Shown here one piece after another: positions 56,348 through 64,000 of a stretch of 64,000 nt of DNA (its first letter is position 1; the number at the start of each line of letters is the position of its first letter). This DNA is from Helicobacter pylori. Lineage in GTDB: Bacteria; Campylobacterota; Campylobacteria; Campylobacterales; Helicobacteraceae. The position numbers and the translations under genes are program-made. The notes beneath the pieces were generated by a model. The model saw only the letters and a list, made by a program, of their open reading frames with translations, was not told the DNA's origin and did no database searches. The stretch covers positions 1,318,627 through 1,382,626 of the forward strand of contig NZ_CP071935.1 in the NCBI RefSeq assembly GCF_030062585.1, in the 5' to 3' direction.

Positions 56348-57220
56348 TTAAGACATCATTTTTTTCATAAAAGCCTCTAAAAGAGAATTTTCATAACATC
56401 GTAAAATGATTTTATTCCCTTTTAAAGCCGCTTTAAGCTTGTAACGATCCCACAAACTTTGATTCAAGCACTCTAATTCATCTTCAGCGATGAGCGTTTG
56501 GGTTTGCTTGAAACCATGTTTTTTATTGTCAAAATTTGCGTTTATTTTAAAATCACGTGCTAAATCTTCTGTTTGGCGCACGCTGAGTTTCTGCCCTATG
56601 ATGGAATTTAAAATCAATTCTTGTTTTTCTTCATCCAAACCCACCAAAACTTTTGCATGCCCTGAAGTGATTTTTTCTTCTAAAAGAGCGTTTTGAACCT
56701 TAGAAGAGAGCGTCAATAAACGCATGATATTAGCCACATGGGCTCGGGATTTTTTAACGATTTTAGACAGCTCTTCTTGGGTCATTTGATAGCTTTCAAG
56801 CAATTCTTTATAAGATCTAGCCAATTCCAAAGGGTTTAAATCTTCTCGCTGGATATTTTCAATCAAAGCGACTTCACGCATTTTTTCTTGCTCAATATCC
56901 ACAACAATCGCTTTAATCGTGGGCATTTTAGCCAATTTGCTCGCTCTTAGGCGCCTTTCACCAGCGATCAAATGGTAACGCCCGTTCTCACTCACCACTA
57001 AAACCGGCTGCAACAAACCATGTTCTTTAATGGATTGCGCTAACTCTTCTAAAGAATCTTCGCTAAAGATTTTTCTGGGCTGGTAAGGATTGGGCATCAC
57101 CTCATCAATACCAAGCTCCACAACTCGATTCGCTCTTTCATACAGCCCTTGCTCATACACTTCATTAATTTCAGGGAAAATATCCGCTAAACCCCTACCC
57201 AACACTTTATTTTTTGCCAT
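56348..57220 (-). CDS. parB: Chromosome partition protein ParB (Spo0J)
   Basis: A 290-aa CTP-dependent DNA clamp. [28 protein letters not shown] and [14 protein letters not shown] form the ParB N-domain with the GERR motif. [12 protein letters not shown] and the HTH segment ([20 protein letters not shown]) follow; the C-terminus dimerises. It loads at parS sites. It begins three bases after parA ends. Confidence 0.95.
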   Translation of the reverse strand: MAKNKVLGRGLADIFPEINEVYEQGLYERANRVVELGIDEVMPNPYQPRKIFSEDSLEELAQSIKEHGLLQPVLVVSENGRYHLIAGERRLRASKLAKMPTIKAIVVDIEQEKMREVALIENIQREDLNPLELARSYKELLESYQMTQEELSKIVKKSRAHVANIMRLLTLSSKVQNALLEEKITSGHAKVLVGLDEEKQELILNSIIGQKLSVRQTEDLARDFKINANFDNKKHGFKQTQTLIAEDELECLNQSLWDRYKLKAALKGNKIILRCYENSLLEAFMKKMMS

Positions 57221-57223
57221 ATG

Positions 57224-58018
57224 CTACCCTTGAAGAATACTTTGAGCTAATTTTTGATAAGCGATACTGCCATTAGATTTAATATCATAGAGCAAGATGG
57301 GCTTACCAAAGCTAGGCGATTCCGCTAGTTTCACGCTTTTAGGGATCATAATATACTCTCCTGTAGCTGAATCTCTAAAAAACTCTGAGTCAAAATACTT
57401 GAACAATTCCGCTAAAACCCCTTTTGTCAAATTGAGTTGAGGGACATGCATTGTGGGTAAAAACCCTCTGATTTTGAGCTTAGGGTTCGTGCTTTTTTGC
57501 AGCATTCTAATGGTGTTGAGCAATAATTTAGTGCCTTCAAGGGCGAAAAATTCGCATTGGATAGGAATGATCACCGAATGGGCTGCTGAAAGCGAATTGA
57601 TCGTGAGAGGCCCTAGAGCTGGCGGGGAATCAATAATGATATAATCATAAAGTCCCACCACGCTCTCTAAGGCGTTTTTGAGCATGAGCTCGCCTCGTTT
57701 ATTCTCATCTTGGCTATCATAAAAGGTTTTTTCAAACCCGGCCAAACCCAAATTAGAAGGCACTAGATCCAAAAAAGGCATTTGGGTTTTTAAGATCACT
57801 TGAGAAATTTGCTTACGACCAATCAACACATGATAAATATCATAATCAATTTTATCGCGCCTAAAACCCAAGCTTGAAGTGGCGTTGGCTTGAGGGTCAA
57901 AATCAATCAGCAAGATTTTTTTTTCATGCGCCGCTAAAGAAGCCGCTAAATTAACCGCTGTTGTCGTTTTGCCCACACCCCCTTTTTGATTAGCCACTGC
58001 AATGATTTCACTCATCAT
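57224..58018 (-). CDS. parA: Chromosome partition ATPase ParA (Soj)
   Basis: A 264-aa deviant Walker ATPase: VANQKGGVGKTTTAVNLAA near residue 9, IDFDPQANATSS (switch) and YIIIDSPPALGPLTINSL (Walker B). It works with ParB on origin segregation. The start used is the ATG at 58018, seven bases after AGGA in the end of birA; an adjacent ATG at 58015 and a GTG at 58024 are alternatives. Confidence 0.95.
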   Translation of the reverse strand: MMSEIIAVANQKGGVGKTTTAVNLAASLAAHEKKILLIDFDPQANATSSLGFRRDKIDYDIYHVLIGRKQISQVILKTQMPFLDLVPSNLGLAGFEKTFYDSQDENKRGELMLKNALESVVGLYDYIIIDSPPALGPLTINSLSAAHSVIIPIQCEFFALEGTKLLLNTIRMLQKSTNPKLKIRGFLPTMHVPQLNLTKGVLAELFKYFDSEFFRDSATGEYIMIPKSVKLAESPSFGKPILLYDIKSNGSIAYQKLAQSILQG

Positions 58019-58020
58019 AC

Positions 58021-58659
58021 TCACATCCTATCATAAATCTTACCTTTAATACAAATGCGACCGTCTTCTAACAATTCCGCATCTTTCAAACTCACCAATT
58101 CGCCCCAATCATTATGGAAACTAAAAGAGTTGCTTCTATGAAATTCTAACGCATACTTACTTAAAACTTCCCCCCAAAAAAGATTTTCTTCTATTTTTTT
58201 TAAAAAGCCCTCTATAATCAAATCATCGCTCGCGCCAATATCTAAACATGCCCATTTTGTTGAAACCCTATTCACGCCAATGCCGCACACCCGCATGCCT
58301 TTATAAACATTAACCAGCACGCCCCCTATTTTTTGACTCCCTAAATACAAATCGTTAGGCCATTTGAGCCAGGTTTGAGAGCCTAATTCTTTTAAAACTT
58401 CTTTGAATAAAAACCCCAAATACAAAGCGTTCGCTTGCATGGGCAAATCTTTAGGCAAATCGCTTGCGTTTAAAGCGAGTGAAAAAGTCAAAGCGCTTTT
58501 TGCACCCTCCCAAACATTCCCCCTACTGCCTATCCCAGCGCTTTGGTTTTTAGCCACAATCAAAATAGGGGCTTTGAGTTCGTTATTTTTAAGTTTTTCT
58601 AAAAGATAGGTTTGCGTGGAAGGCAGGCTATCAAAAACCCTTTTTTCACATTGTCTCAT
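58021..58659 (-). CDS. birA: Biotin--protein ligase
   Basis: A 212-aa ligase without the N-terminal repressor HTH, so it only biotinylates. The biotin-AMP loop is SAGIGSRGNVWEGA (about 52-65) and LKWPNDLYLGSQKIGGVLV is the catalytic lysine block. Its substrate should be AccB. Its ATG overlaps the fmt stop by four bases (ATGA). Confidence 0.95.
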   Translation of the reverse strand: MRQCEKRVFDSLPSTQTYLLEKLKNNELKAPILIVAKNQSAGIGSRGNVWEGAKSALTFSLALNASDLPKDLPMQANALYLGFLFKEVLKELGSQTWLKWPNDLYLGSQKIGGVLVNVYKGMRVCGIGVNRVSTKWACLDIGASDDLIIEGFLKKIEENLFWGEVLSKYALEFHRSNSFSFHNDWGELVSLKDAELLEDGRICIKGKIYDRM

Positions 58660-59573
58660 GCCAAAATACCGCCTACTTTCAAACGCTTGCCATTCAAATA
58701 ATCCTTCGCTTTCAAGGGCTTTTTACCCACCGCTTGCAACTGTGCTATACGCACGCTGCCTTTCAAGCAGCCTACAAGAACGCCTTTTTCATCAATTGCT
58801 AAAATCTCGCCTTCCTTGTGGCTCTTTTCATTCTCCACCAACTCCACTTCTAAAAGTTTAAGGCTGTTTTCTAAAAAGATTTCTGGCCAACTCTTAAACG
58901 CAAGCGATTTTAAAAACAAGCTTTTAGCGTCTTTAAAACCCACTAAACCATCGGCTTTGGTGATTTTTTTACAAAAAGTAGCTTGCGTGTGATCTTGATG
59001 CTTTCTTGTGATGGAATGAAAATTTTTGAGCGTTGAAAGAAGTAAATCCGCTCCCATATGCGCTAATTTTAAACTTAAAGCGTCTAAATCCAAATAATCT
59101 TCTCTTAAAAAAGAAGCGTTCTCTAAAATATCCCCGCTATCCAACTCTAAATCCATAAGCATGGTGCTTATGCCATAAATCCTATCGTCATTGAGTATCA
59201 TCTCATGAATGGGCGAAGCCCCCCTGTATTTGGGCAATAAAGAGGCATGCGCATTGATGCAAGGAGCGATGGTTAAAACCTCTTTAGACAAGATCTTACC
59301 ATAAGCCACCACCACGATAAAATCAGGCTTTAGATCTTTTAAGATTTGAACTTCAGGCTCTTTCAAACTTTGTGGCTGGAAAATAGGGATATTTAAATGA
59401 TTTTCTAAAATGTATGTTTTAGTCTCTGGGGCTTTCAATTCTTTTTTGCGCCCAAAAGGTTTATCTATTTGAGTGAATAGCCCCACCACTTCTATCTGGT
59501 TATTTTTATTTTCAACCAACGCCCTTAAGATCACTTCAGCAAAACCAGGCGTTCCCATAAATACGATACGCAT
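58656..59573 (-). CDS. fmt: Methionyl-tRNA formyltransferase
   Basis: A 305-aa enzyme that formylates initiator Met-tRNA. MRIVFMGTPGFAEVILRALV is the N-terminal strand. INAHASLLPKYRGASPIHEM holds the catalytic His-type motif and the RGA loop. The C-terminal tRNA-binding domain begins near AIDEKGVLVGC. Start at the ATG at 59573. It follows the PHP-ATPase gene by 11 bases. Confidence 0.95.
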   Translation of the reverse strand: MRIVFMGTPGFAEVILRALVENKNNQIEVVGLFTQIDKPFGRKKELKAPETKTYILENHLNIPIFQPQSLKEPEVQILKDLKPDFIVVVAYGKILSKEVLTIAPCINAHASLLPKYRGASPIHEMILNDDRIYGISTMLMDLELDSGDILENASFLREDYLDLDALSLKLAHMGADLLLSTLKNFHSITRKHQDHTQATFCKKITKADGLVGFKDAKSLFLKSLAFKSWPEIFLENSLKLLEVELVENEKSHKEGEILAIDEKGVLVGCLKGSVRIAQLQAVGKKPLKAKDYLNGKRLKVGGILA

Positions 59574-59584
59574 GTTACCAACCC

Positions 59585-62167
59585 TTAATTTTTATCTTTT
59601 GTAATACCATACTTTCTTTCACGATCCTTAAAAGCTTTTTCGCCTCCCTCTAATTTTAATAAATCCTCTTTATATGCATCGCTCTCAATCATAAAAGACT
59701 GTGCAACTATCTTATTATTCTCATTTTTTAACTGAATAATTAGCTCTGCATCAGCGTTCAAAACAAAATTAGCGTTATGTGTGGCAAAAATAATTTGTCT
59801 TTTTTGTTTCTGCTTTTTAATTAGAGTAACTAAATAATTAGCGATTAAAGCGCTATCCAAGTGCGCTTCTGGCTCATCAATAATGATGGGGTTATTCCCT
59901 AAAGATAAAAGGACAACCAATACAGCCGTGCATTTTTGCCCAAATGAAGTTTCATTTAAAGCTCTTTTGTCATAACGGACTTCAAAAATTTTATATTTTT
60001 CAACATTCCTTAAATGTTTGAGAATGAGAAGCCGATAGATTTGAAAATGAATTTCTCTATCAAATATATCTTTCATGGTTTCATAAAATGCCGCTTTTTT
60101 ATTGTCAATTGAGTTATAAAGCTCTTCTATAAATTCTGCGTGTTGCTTATTTATAATGTCTTTTAATCCAATTTCTTTTAAATATTCCTTGATTTTTGAT
60201 TGGTGTTTTTGGATCTTAAAATCCTTATCCACCAACTTATCAAAATCCTCAAAAACCTCTTCAAAAATATCTTCATTCAAACGATATTCTATGGTAATTG
60301 GTTTCACTTCTTTGTGATTTTTTGAAATTTCTTCAAAAGCCGAATTGATTTTGCTTAATTTCTCATTGATTTGATCTTTAAATTCTTCAATATTTTTATC
60401 CATATCTTCATAAGAAAAATTCTCTATTTTGTTAGCGTTCTCTTTTATTTCATGCTTTAAATCATTAATATCCATTTTTATTTTTGCTAAATGGTCATTA
60501 GCGTTTCTAATATCTCCTATACTTTCATCGCTCACGCCTTTTTCTTTAAGAAATTCCCTAATCTCTTGGCTCAATGCTTCGCGTTCTGCTCCTAGCGTCC
60601 TTATTTTCTCATCTTCGCTTTTAAAACACCCGTTTTTTATATTTATATCTATCCGTTCAAGTTCCTTACAAATATCTTGTTTGAGTTGGTTATAGACCTT
60701 ATCATAGCTATTTTCTTTCATGTTTTCTTTTGATTCAAAATTCACCACCCGTTTTAATTCTTTAATAAAAGTCAAAAATCCTTCTTTAGATTGTTCTAAA
60801 TCAATGAGCGCTTTGCGTTTTTTTGCAATTTGTCTTTTTTTGTCCAAATAGTTTTTATCTGTAAAAGTGTTTATAATGCTTTGGTATTTCTTTCTTATTT
60901 TCTCGCTCTCTTTTAGTTGTTCTTCTAGCTTATTCTTTTCTTGCCAATATCTAATTTGCTCATCAAATTTTTCAATGCTTTTTGTAATTTGTTTTTCTAA
61001 CTCCTTAGGTTTTCCACTTGACTTGCTATCTATTCGGTTAAAAATAGCCTCCGTGAATTTTGAGACATTAGTCGCAAATTCTTCTACCTCATTTTGAGCT
61101 AAATACTCTACGCTATCTACTATGTCTATGTCTGGTTGTATCTCTATATATTTTTGAATAGTTTCATGCTTTAAGCCTTTCACAAAACTATTATTTTTAA
61201 TTGCTGAGGCTATCAATTGCAACAAAGTGCTTTTACCGCTCCCTCTACCCCCTATCACACAAGTAAAGTTCGGACTAAAAAATAGTGTTTCATTAAATCC
61301 TGCATAACAAAAAGGAGTATCGCCTTTTTCATTGGTAATTTTTATATCTTCATTAAAGTGCAACCCCACACAATCTATCTTATACAAAGGATCTTGAGGT
61401 TTCTCTTCATCAATGCTCACTCTTGTTTCTGGCTCATAAATAATTTGTTTTAACCCTTCAAAGGTTTTTTCAGCCTTTATCCAAGTGTATTTTTTCCCTA
61501 TTTGCTCCTCTTCGTGGGCATCGCTGCTCTGTATGAGAGGTTTGTTATATTTAAGCCAATATTCTCTATCCTTTTTAAGGTTTTCTTGCTTATTTGATGA
61601 GTGGATTAAAAAATGCACTTTTTTAACTATTTTTTCATAATTACTGCTACTGCGAGAACTGCCATGCCCTCTTGATAAAAACCCTAATAAATACTTTCCT
61701 CTCAATTTTAAAGACTCTTTCTCTAAACATTCCAACAATTGATCAAAATTAACTACCGCTTTATCAAAATCATCTTTTTCTAAATCTGCAAGTTTTTTCT
61801 CAGTTCCACCAACATTGGCATCTGCATTCTTTAAAAAATTATCTATTTCTTGTTGTGTAACCTTATCTGAAAAAATAATATGGAAATCCAAACACTGATC
61901 TTCCTTATTTTGATAATCCAGCCTAACTTCTAAATTATAAAAAACCTTGATGCCTTTCTTTTCTATTTTTTCTTTTAAATCAAATTCTTTCTCATTAAAC
62001 TTAAAATAGTTCGTTAATCCAATACAATCAATTTGGCTATCGCATAGTTTTTGTATAAACTCCTCTTCACAACATTGATACGCCTTATTTAAATATGTAT
62101 ATGGCGTATGCACATGCAAATCCCATTTATGCCAACTTGAACCTTTACTATGATCTTTATTGCCCAT
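59585..62167 (-). CDS. PHP-domain plus SMC-like ATPase (TrlF-like), candidate defence gene
   Basis: An 860-aa protein. Residues 16-20 (DLHVH) and SSDAHEE (about 214-220) are PHP metal motifs, giving an N-terminal phosphoesterase/nuclease-like domain of about 250 residues. An ABC/SMC-type ATPase follows: Walker A GGRGSGKST (about 306-314), a long coiled coil (about 375-690), signature NETSFGQKCTAVLVVLLSLG, Walker B IIIDEPEAHLD (about 761-771) and the His switch THNANF. This architecture fits TrlF-like proteins often found near defence genes. The ATG at 62167 has AGGAGA before it. It is AT-rich, between a DUF2130 gene and fmt. I infer a role in nucleic-acid defence; the target is unknown. Confidence 0.8.
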   Translation of the reverse strand: MGNKDHSKGSSWHKWDLHVHTPYTYLNKAYQCCEEEFIQKLCDSQIDCIGLTNYFKFNEKEFDLKEKIEKKGIKVFYNLEVRLDYQNKEDQCLDFHIIFSDKVTQQEIDNFLKNADANVGGTEKKLADLEKDDFDKAVVNFDQLLECLEKESLKLRGKYLLGFLSRGHGSSRSSSNYEKIVKKVHFLIHSSNKQENLKKDREYWLKYNKPLIQSSDAHEEEQIGKKYTWIKAEKTFEGLKQIIYEPETRVSIDEEKPQDPLYKIDCVGLHFNEDIKITNEKGDTPFCYAGFNETLFFSPNFTCVIGGRGSGKSTLLQLIASAIKNNSFVKGLKHETIQKYIEIQPDIDIVDSVEYLAQNEVEEFATNVSKFTEAIFNRIDSKSSGKPKELEKQITKSIEKFDEQIRYWQEKNKLEEQLKESEKIRKKYQSIINTFTDKNYLDKKRQIAKKRKALIDLEQSKEGFLTFIKELKRVVNFESKENMKENSYDKVYNQLKQDICKELERIDINIKNGCFKSEDEKIRTLGAEREALSQEIREFLKEKGVSDESIGDIRNANDHLAKIKMDINDLKHEIKENANKIENFSYEDMDKNIEEFKDQINEKLSKINSAFEEISKNHKEVKPITIEYRLNEDIFEEVFEDFDKLVDKDFKIQKHQSKIKEYLKEIGLKDIINKQHAEFIEELYNSIDNKKAAFYETMKDIFDREIHFQIYRLLILKHLRNVEKYKIFEVRYDKRALNETSFGQKCTAVLVVLLSLGNNPIIIDEPEAHLDSALIANYLVTLIKKQKQKRQIIFATHNANFVLNADAELIIQLKNENNKIVAQSFMIESDAYKEDLLKLEGGEKAFKDRERKYGITKDKN

Positions 62168-62211
62168 ATTTTCTCCTAATATTACCTCAAAGCATACCAC
62201 AAAGACTAAAA

Positions 62212-63513
62212 CTAATCCTCTAAATCCCCCTCATCATACCCAAGCTCTAGCGCTTTCACTTGCCCTATCACATTACCTGCAATGCCCTTGATAGAGCCAT
62301 ACATGTTAATCGTACCCTCAAACACTTTTTCCATTTGCTTTTCCCTGCTTTTCCAAATCCTAGCCATCGCGCGTTTTTCGCTTTCTAGATCCGCTCTCAA
62401 TTGCTCAAACCCCTCTATAATCGCATTCACTTGCATAGAAAATTCAGAGCTTGTCAAATAATGATAGAGCAGGTTCACTTTATCGCCCTTATTTTCCTGA
62501 CTTTTTTTAGCCAAACTCACTTGAATAACCCCCTCTCTTAGCACTGTGCTCAACCCCTTAAACTCTTCAAACGAACACACCCACACCCCTTCAAATAACC
62601 CCATCCTCTCCATCTCTTTAGGCAGCGCTTCACTCACAATGACCCCCACATCAGCCCCAATCTCTCGCATGTCGCTTTTAAGCTTTTCCACCCAAGCTTT
62701 TTGGAATTCTTTGGTGCGTTTGCTCTCATAATAAATTTTCCCGCAATTTTGAAATTCCCTAGTATGCACCACTTGAATGCAATCGCCCCCTCTTTGCCCT
62801 TTTTTGATTTCTTCAATGCTATCTAGGGGGAATTTTTGCTTCAAAAACTCTTCAATCGCTAATTCTTGCACCTCGCCTTGGAGTTGCTGCGAGCTTAACT
62901 CCGCCTTTCTTTGAGCGTTTTTCAACTCGTTTCTTAACATTTCTAATTGCTCTTCTTGCTGTTTGAATTTCAATTCATTTTTTTCATGCAAGGCTTTTTC
63001 TATTTTTTCCCTTTCCAGATCCAATTTTTCATTCAATTTTTTTTCATTTTCAGCCTTCAATCGGCTCTCTGCTTCGTTATTTTCTCTTTTGAGCCTTTCA
63101 ATTTCCGCTTCTTTCTGGTGCAATTCCTGAACTTGTTTGGACTTCTCGTCTAATTCTTTTTGCAACAATTCCAAGCCCTTTTGCTGCTCTAAAAAAGCGT
63201 TTTTTCTGGCTTCTTCAATGATTTTAGCCCTTTCATCTTGCAAGGCTAGCACGCTCGCTTGTTTGACTGCATCATCAAATTGAGCCTGTTGCTCTTTTGC
63301 CCGCTCTTTTAGGGCCTCTTCTTTTTGCTCTAAATTTTTGAAATAGCTTTGATACTGCGCTCTTTTTTCATTCACCTCTTTTTCAAACTCTCTTTGCTGG
63401 GCTAAAAACCGGCTTTGATTTTCTTGCTCAATCTGTTTGTATAGCGCTTCACTCACATTAATTGGCGCTTGACACTCTGGGCATTTAAAAGGAATGGTTT
63501 GATTTTCTTGCAT
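62212..63513 (-). CDS. DUF2130 protein: zinc ribbon, coiled coil and nuclease-like domain
   Basis: A 433-aa protein. The N-terminus PFKCPECQAPINVSEALYKQ is a half zinc ribbon, and residues of about 30-225 form a charged coiled coil. The C-terminal DUF2130 domain has GGDCIQVVHTREF and CGKIYYESKRTKEFQKAW, a PD-(D/E)XK-like D...ESK arrangement, then KLKSDMREIGADVGVIVSE. The function is not established; a DNA-processing or structural role is plausible. No signal peptide. The ATG at 63513 has AAGGAAA before it. It lies 44 bases before the PHP-ATPase gene. Confidence 0.82.
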   Translation of the reverse strand: MQENQTIPFKCPECQAPINVSEALYKQIEQENQSRFLAQQREFEKEVNEKRAQYQSYFKNLEQKEEALKERAKEQQAQFDDAVKQASVLALQDERAKIIEEARKNAFLEQQKGLELLQKELDEKSKQVQELHQKEAEIERLKRENNEAESRLKAENEKKLNEKLDLEREKIEKALHEKNELKFKQQEEQLEMLRNELKNAQRKAELSSQQLQGEVQELAIEEFLKQKFPLDSIEEIKKGQRGGDCIQVVHTREFQNCGKIYYESKRTKEFQKAWVEKLKSDMREIGADVGVIVSEALPKEMERMGLFEGVWVCSFEEFKGLSTVLREGVIQVSLAKKSQENKGDKVNLLYHYLTSSEFSMQVNAIIEGFEQLRADLESEKRAMARIWKSREKQMEKVFEGTINMYGSIKGIAGNVIGQVKALELGYDEGDLED

Positions 63514-63733
63514 GATTTTCCTTTAAGATTTGATTTTTTATATTTTATAACAGAATGGGATCAATTTAACTTAAGCAGGTTTTATCCAATAAGTTCAGTA
63601 AAATAGGGCTTTAATATGAAAGCAAGGACTTTTTCTTAGCGTTCCCGCAAACAACAAAAAATAAACAAGGTAAAAAATGCCCTTCGCATAAAAACTACAT
63701 TGACCCATTTTAATACAGAATAAATATTACTCA

Positions 63734-64000
63734 TTGTTAGATCCTTTTTTTTTCTTCTTCAAACTCTTTCACTCTAGCCCTAAAACGCAAGTTTTAAAGA
63801 ACAATACGATGGGAAGAAGTCTTGCATTAGCATTACAAAAGGTATCTATCCCTAGACCCACATCGGCGCATAGAGCTTTACTCATCAATTATTTTTTAGA
63901 ACAAGTTAGAACAAGTTATTTTACAAAGCCAATCTGATGAAAACAAAAGTATAAAACCAATTGCTTTTGGAAGTATTATCAAACTCAATCCACATAATGA
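63734..64000 (+). pseudogene. Frameshifted hypothetical gene running off the window
   Basis: A TTG at 63734 (or ATG at 63809, MGRSLALALQKVSIP) opens a frame that hits a stop after TSYFTKPI. A 10-bp tandem duplication (TTAGAACAAG, 63896-63905 and 63906-63915) sits just before. Deleting one copy gives LEQVILQSQSDENKSIKPIA and a frame open to the window end. A T9 run near the 5' end (63745-63753) is a second slippable site. I do not recognise the family. Confidence 0.4.
63896..63915 (+). repeat. 10-bp tandem duplication
   Basis: TTAGAACAAG occurs twice in a row (63896-63905, 63906-63915). The extra ten bases shift the reading frame of the surrounding open frame. Confidence 0.9.

Noticed and set aside
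56550-56565. CACGTG core within parB as a possible parS site
   Set aside because: Only the central six bases match; the flanking arms of the 16-bp parS palindrome are absent.

Overview
The window is a Helicobacter pylori chromosome segment. This rests on recognisable H. pylori proteins: HcpC and a second Sel1-type cysteine-rich protein, gamma-glutamyltranspeptidase, PseC with its lysine at exactly residue 183, the four-subunit pyruvate:ferredoxin oxidoreductase, a Hom-type outer membrane protein, SlyD with a His/Cys tail, and the solitary m5C methyltransferase beside flgM. AT-rich DNA, TATAAT-type promoters without clear -35 boxes, and several repeat-tract or frameshifted genes fit the same organism.

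Layout. Positions 1-1000 hold the 5' end of an outer membrane protein gene and dcd. Positions 1000-7400 hold accB-accC, then an accessory patch: an FkbM-type methyltransferase gene split at an (AT)9 tract and bracketed by a 71-bp duplication of the accC 3' end, followed by the frameshifted remains of a restriction-modification system. The patch ends at a sigma54-like promoter that appears to drive a small coiled-coil protein gene and pseC (pseudaminic acid synthesis for flagellin). Positions 7400-15200 carry tRNA-Leu, nrdB, pcm, an LptF/LptG-type permease, truA, galE, tRNA-Ile, tRNA-Ala, an AsmA-like protein and a short-chain dehydrogenase. Positions 15400-22000 hold hcpC and a complete Entner-Doudoroff set (eda, edd, zwf, pgl, glk). 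Next come an alcohol dehydrogenase, a family 8 glycosyltransferase with a 60-bp repeat, two outer membrane proteins, the por operon, purB, another outer membrane protein and uvrB.

Positions 34400-38130 are a mobile-element relic: a 5'-truncated large polyvalent protein gene, broken at a C6 tract, with a ParB-like domain and nuclease-like modules, followed by a possible 27-codon gene and a coiled-coil gene. A small relic of the same family lies beside tRNA-Ala near 12.7 kb. Positions 38300-45200 carry a Sel1-repeat protein, ggt and a flagellar cluster (flgK, a FlgN-like gene, flgM and a small membrane protein gene) with good sigma54 and sigma28 promoters and an embedded m5C methyltransferase gene.

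From 45.2 to 63.5 kb everything runs on the minus strand. In transcription order it is: a DUF2130 nuclease-like gene, a PHP-plus-ATPase gene (candidate defence gene), fmt, birA, parA, parB, the atpF'-atpF-atpH-atpA-atpG-atpD-atpC operon, tolQRAB-pal-cpoB, and slyD. BirA (58 kb) is the ligase expected to biotinylate AccB (1 kb). The Entner-Doudoroff genes make pyruvate, which the por complex oxidises to acetyl-CoA, which AccBC with the separately encoded carboxyltransferase carboxylates. The strongest leads for novelty are the phase-variable FkbM cassette between accC repeats, the polyvalent-protein relics, the PHP-ATPase/DUF2130 pair, and the promoter and start-codon logic of the flagellar genes.
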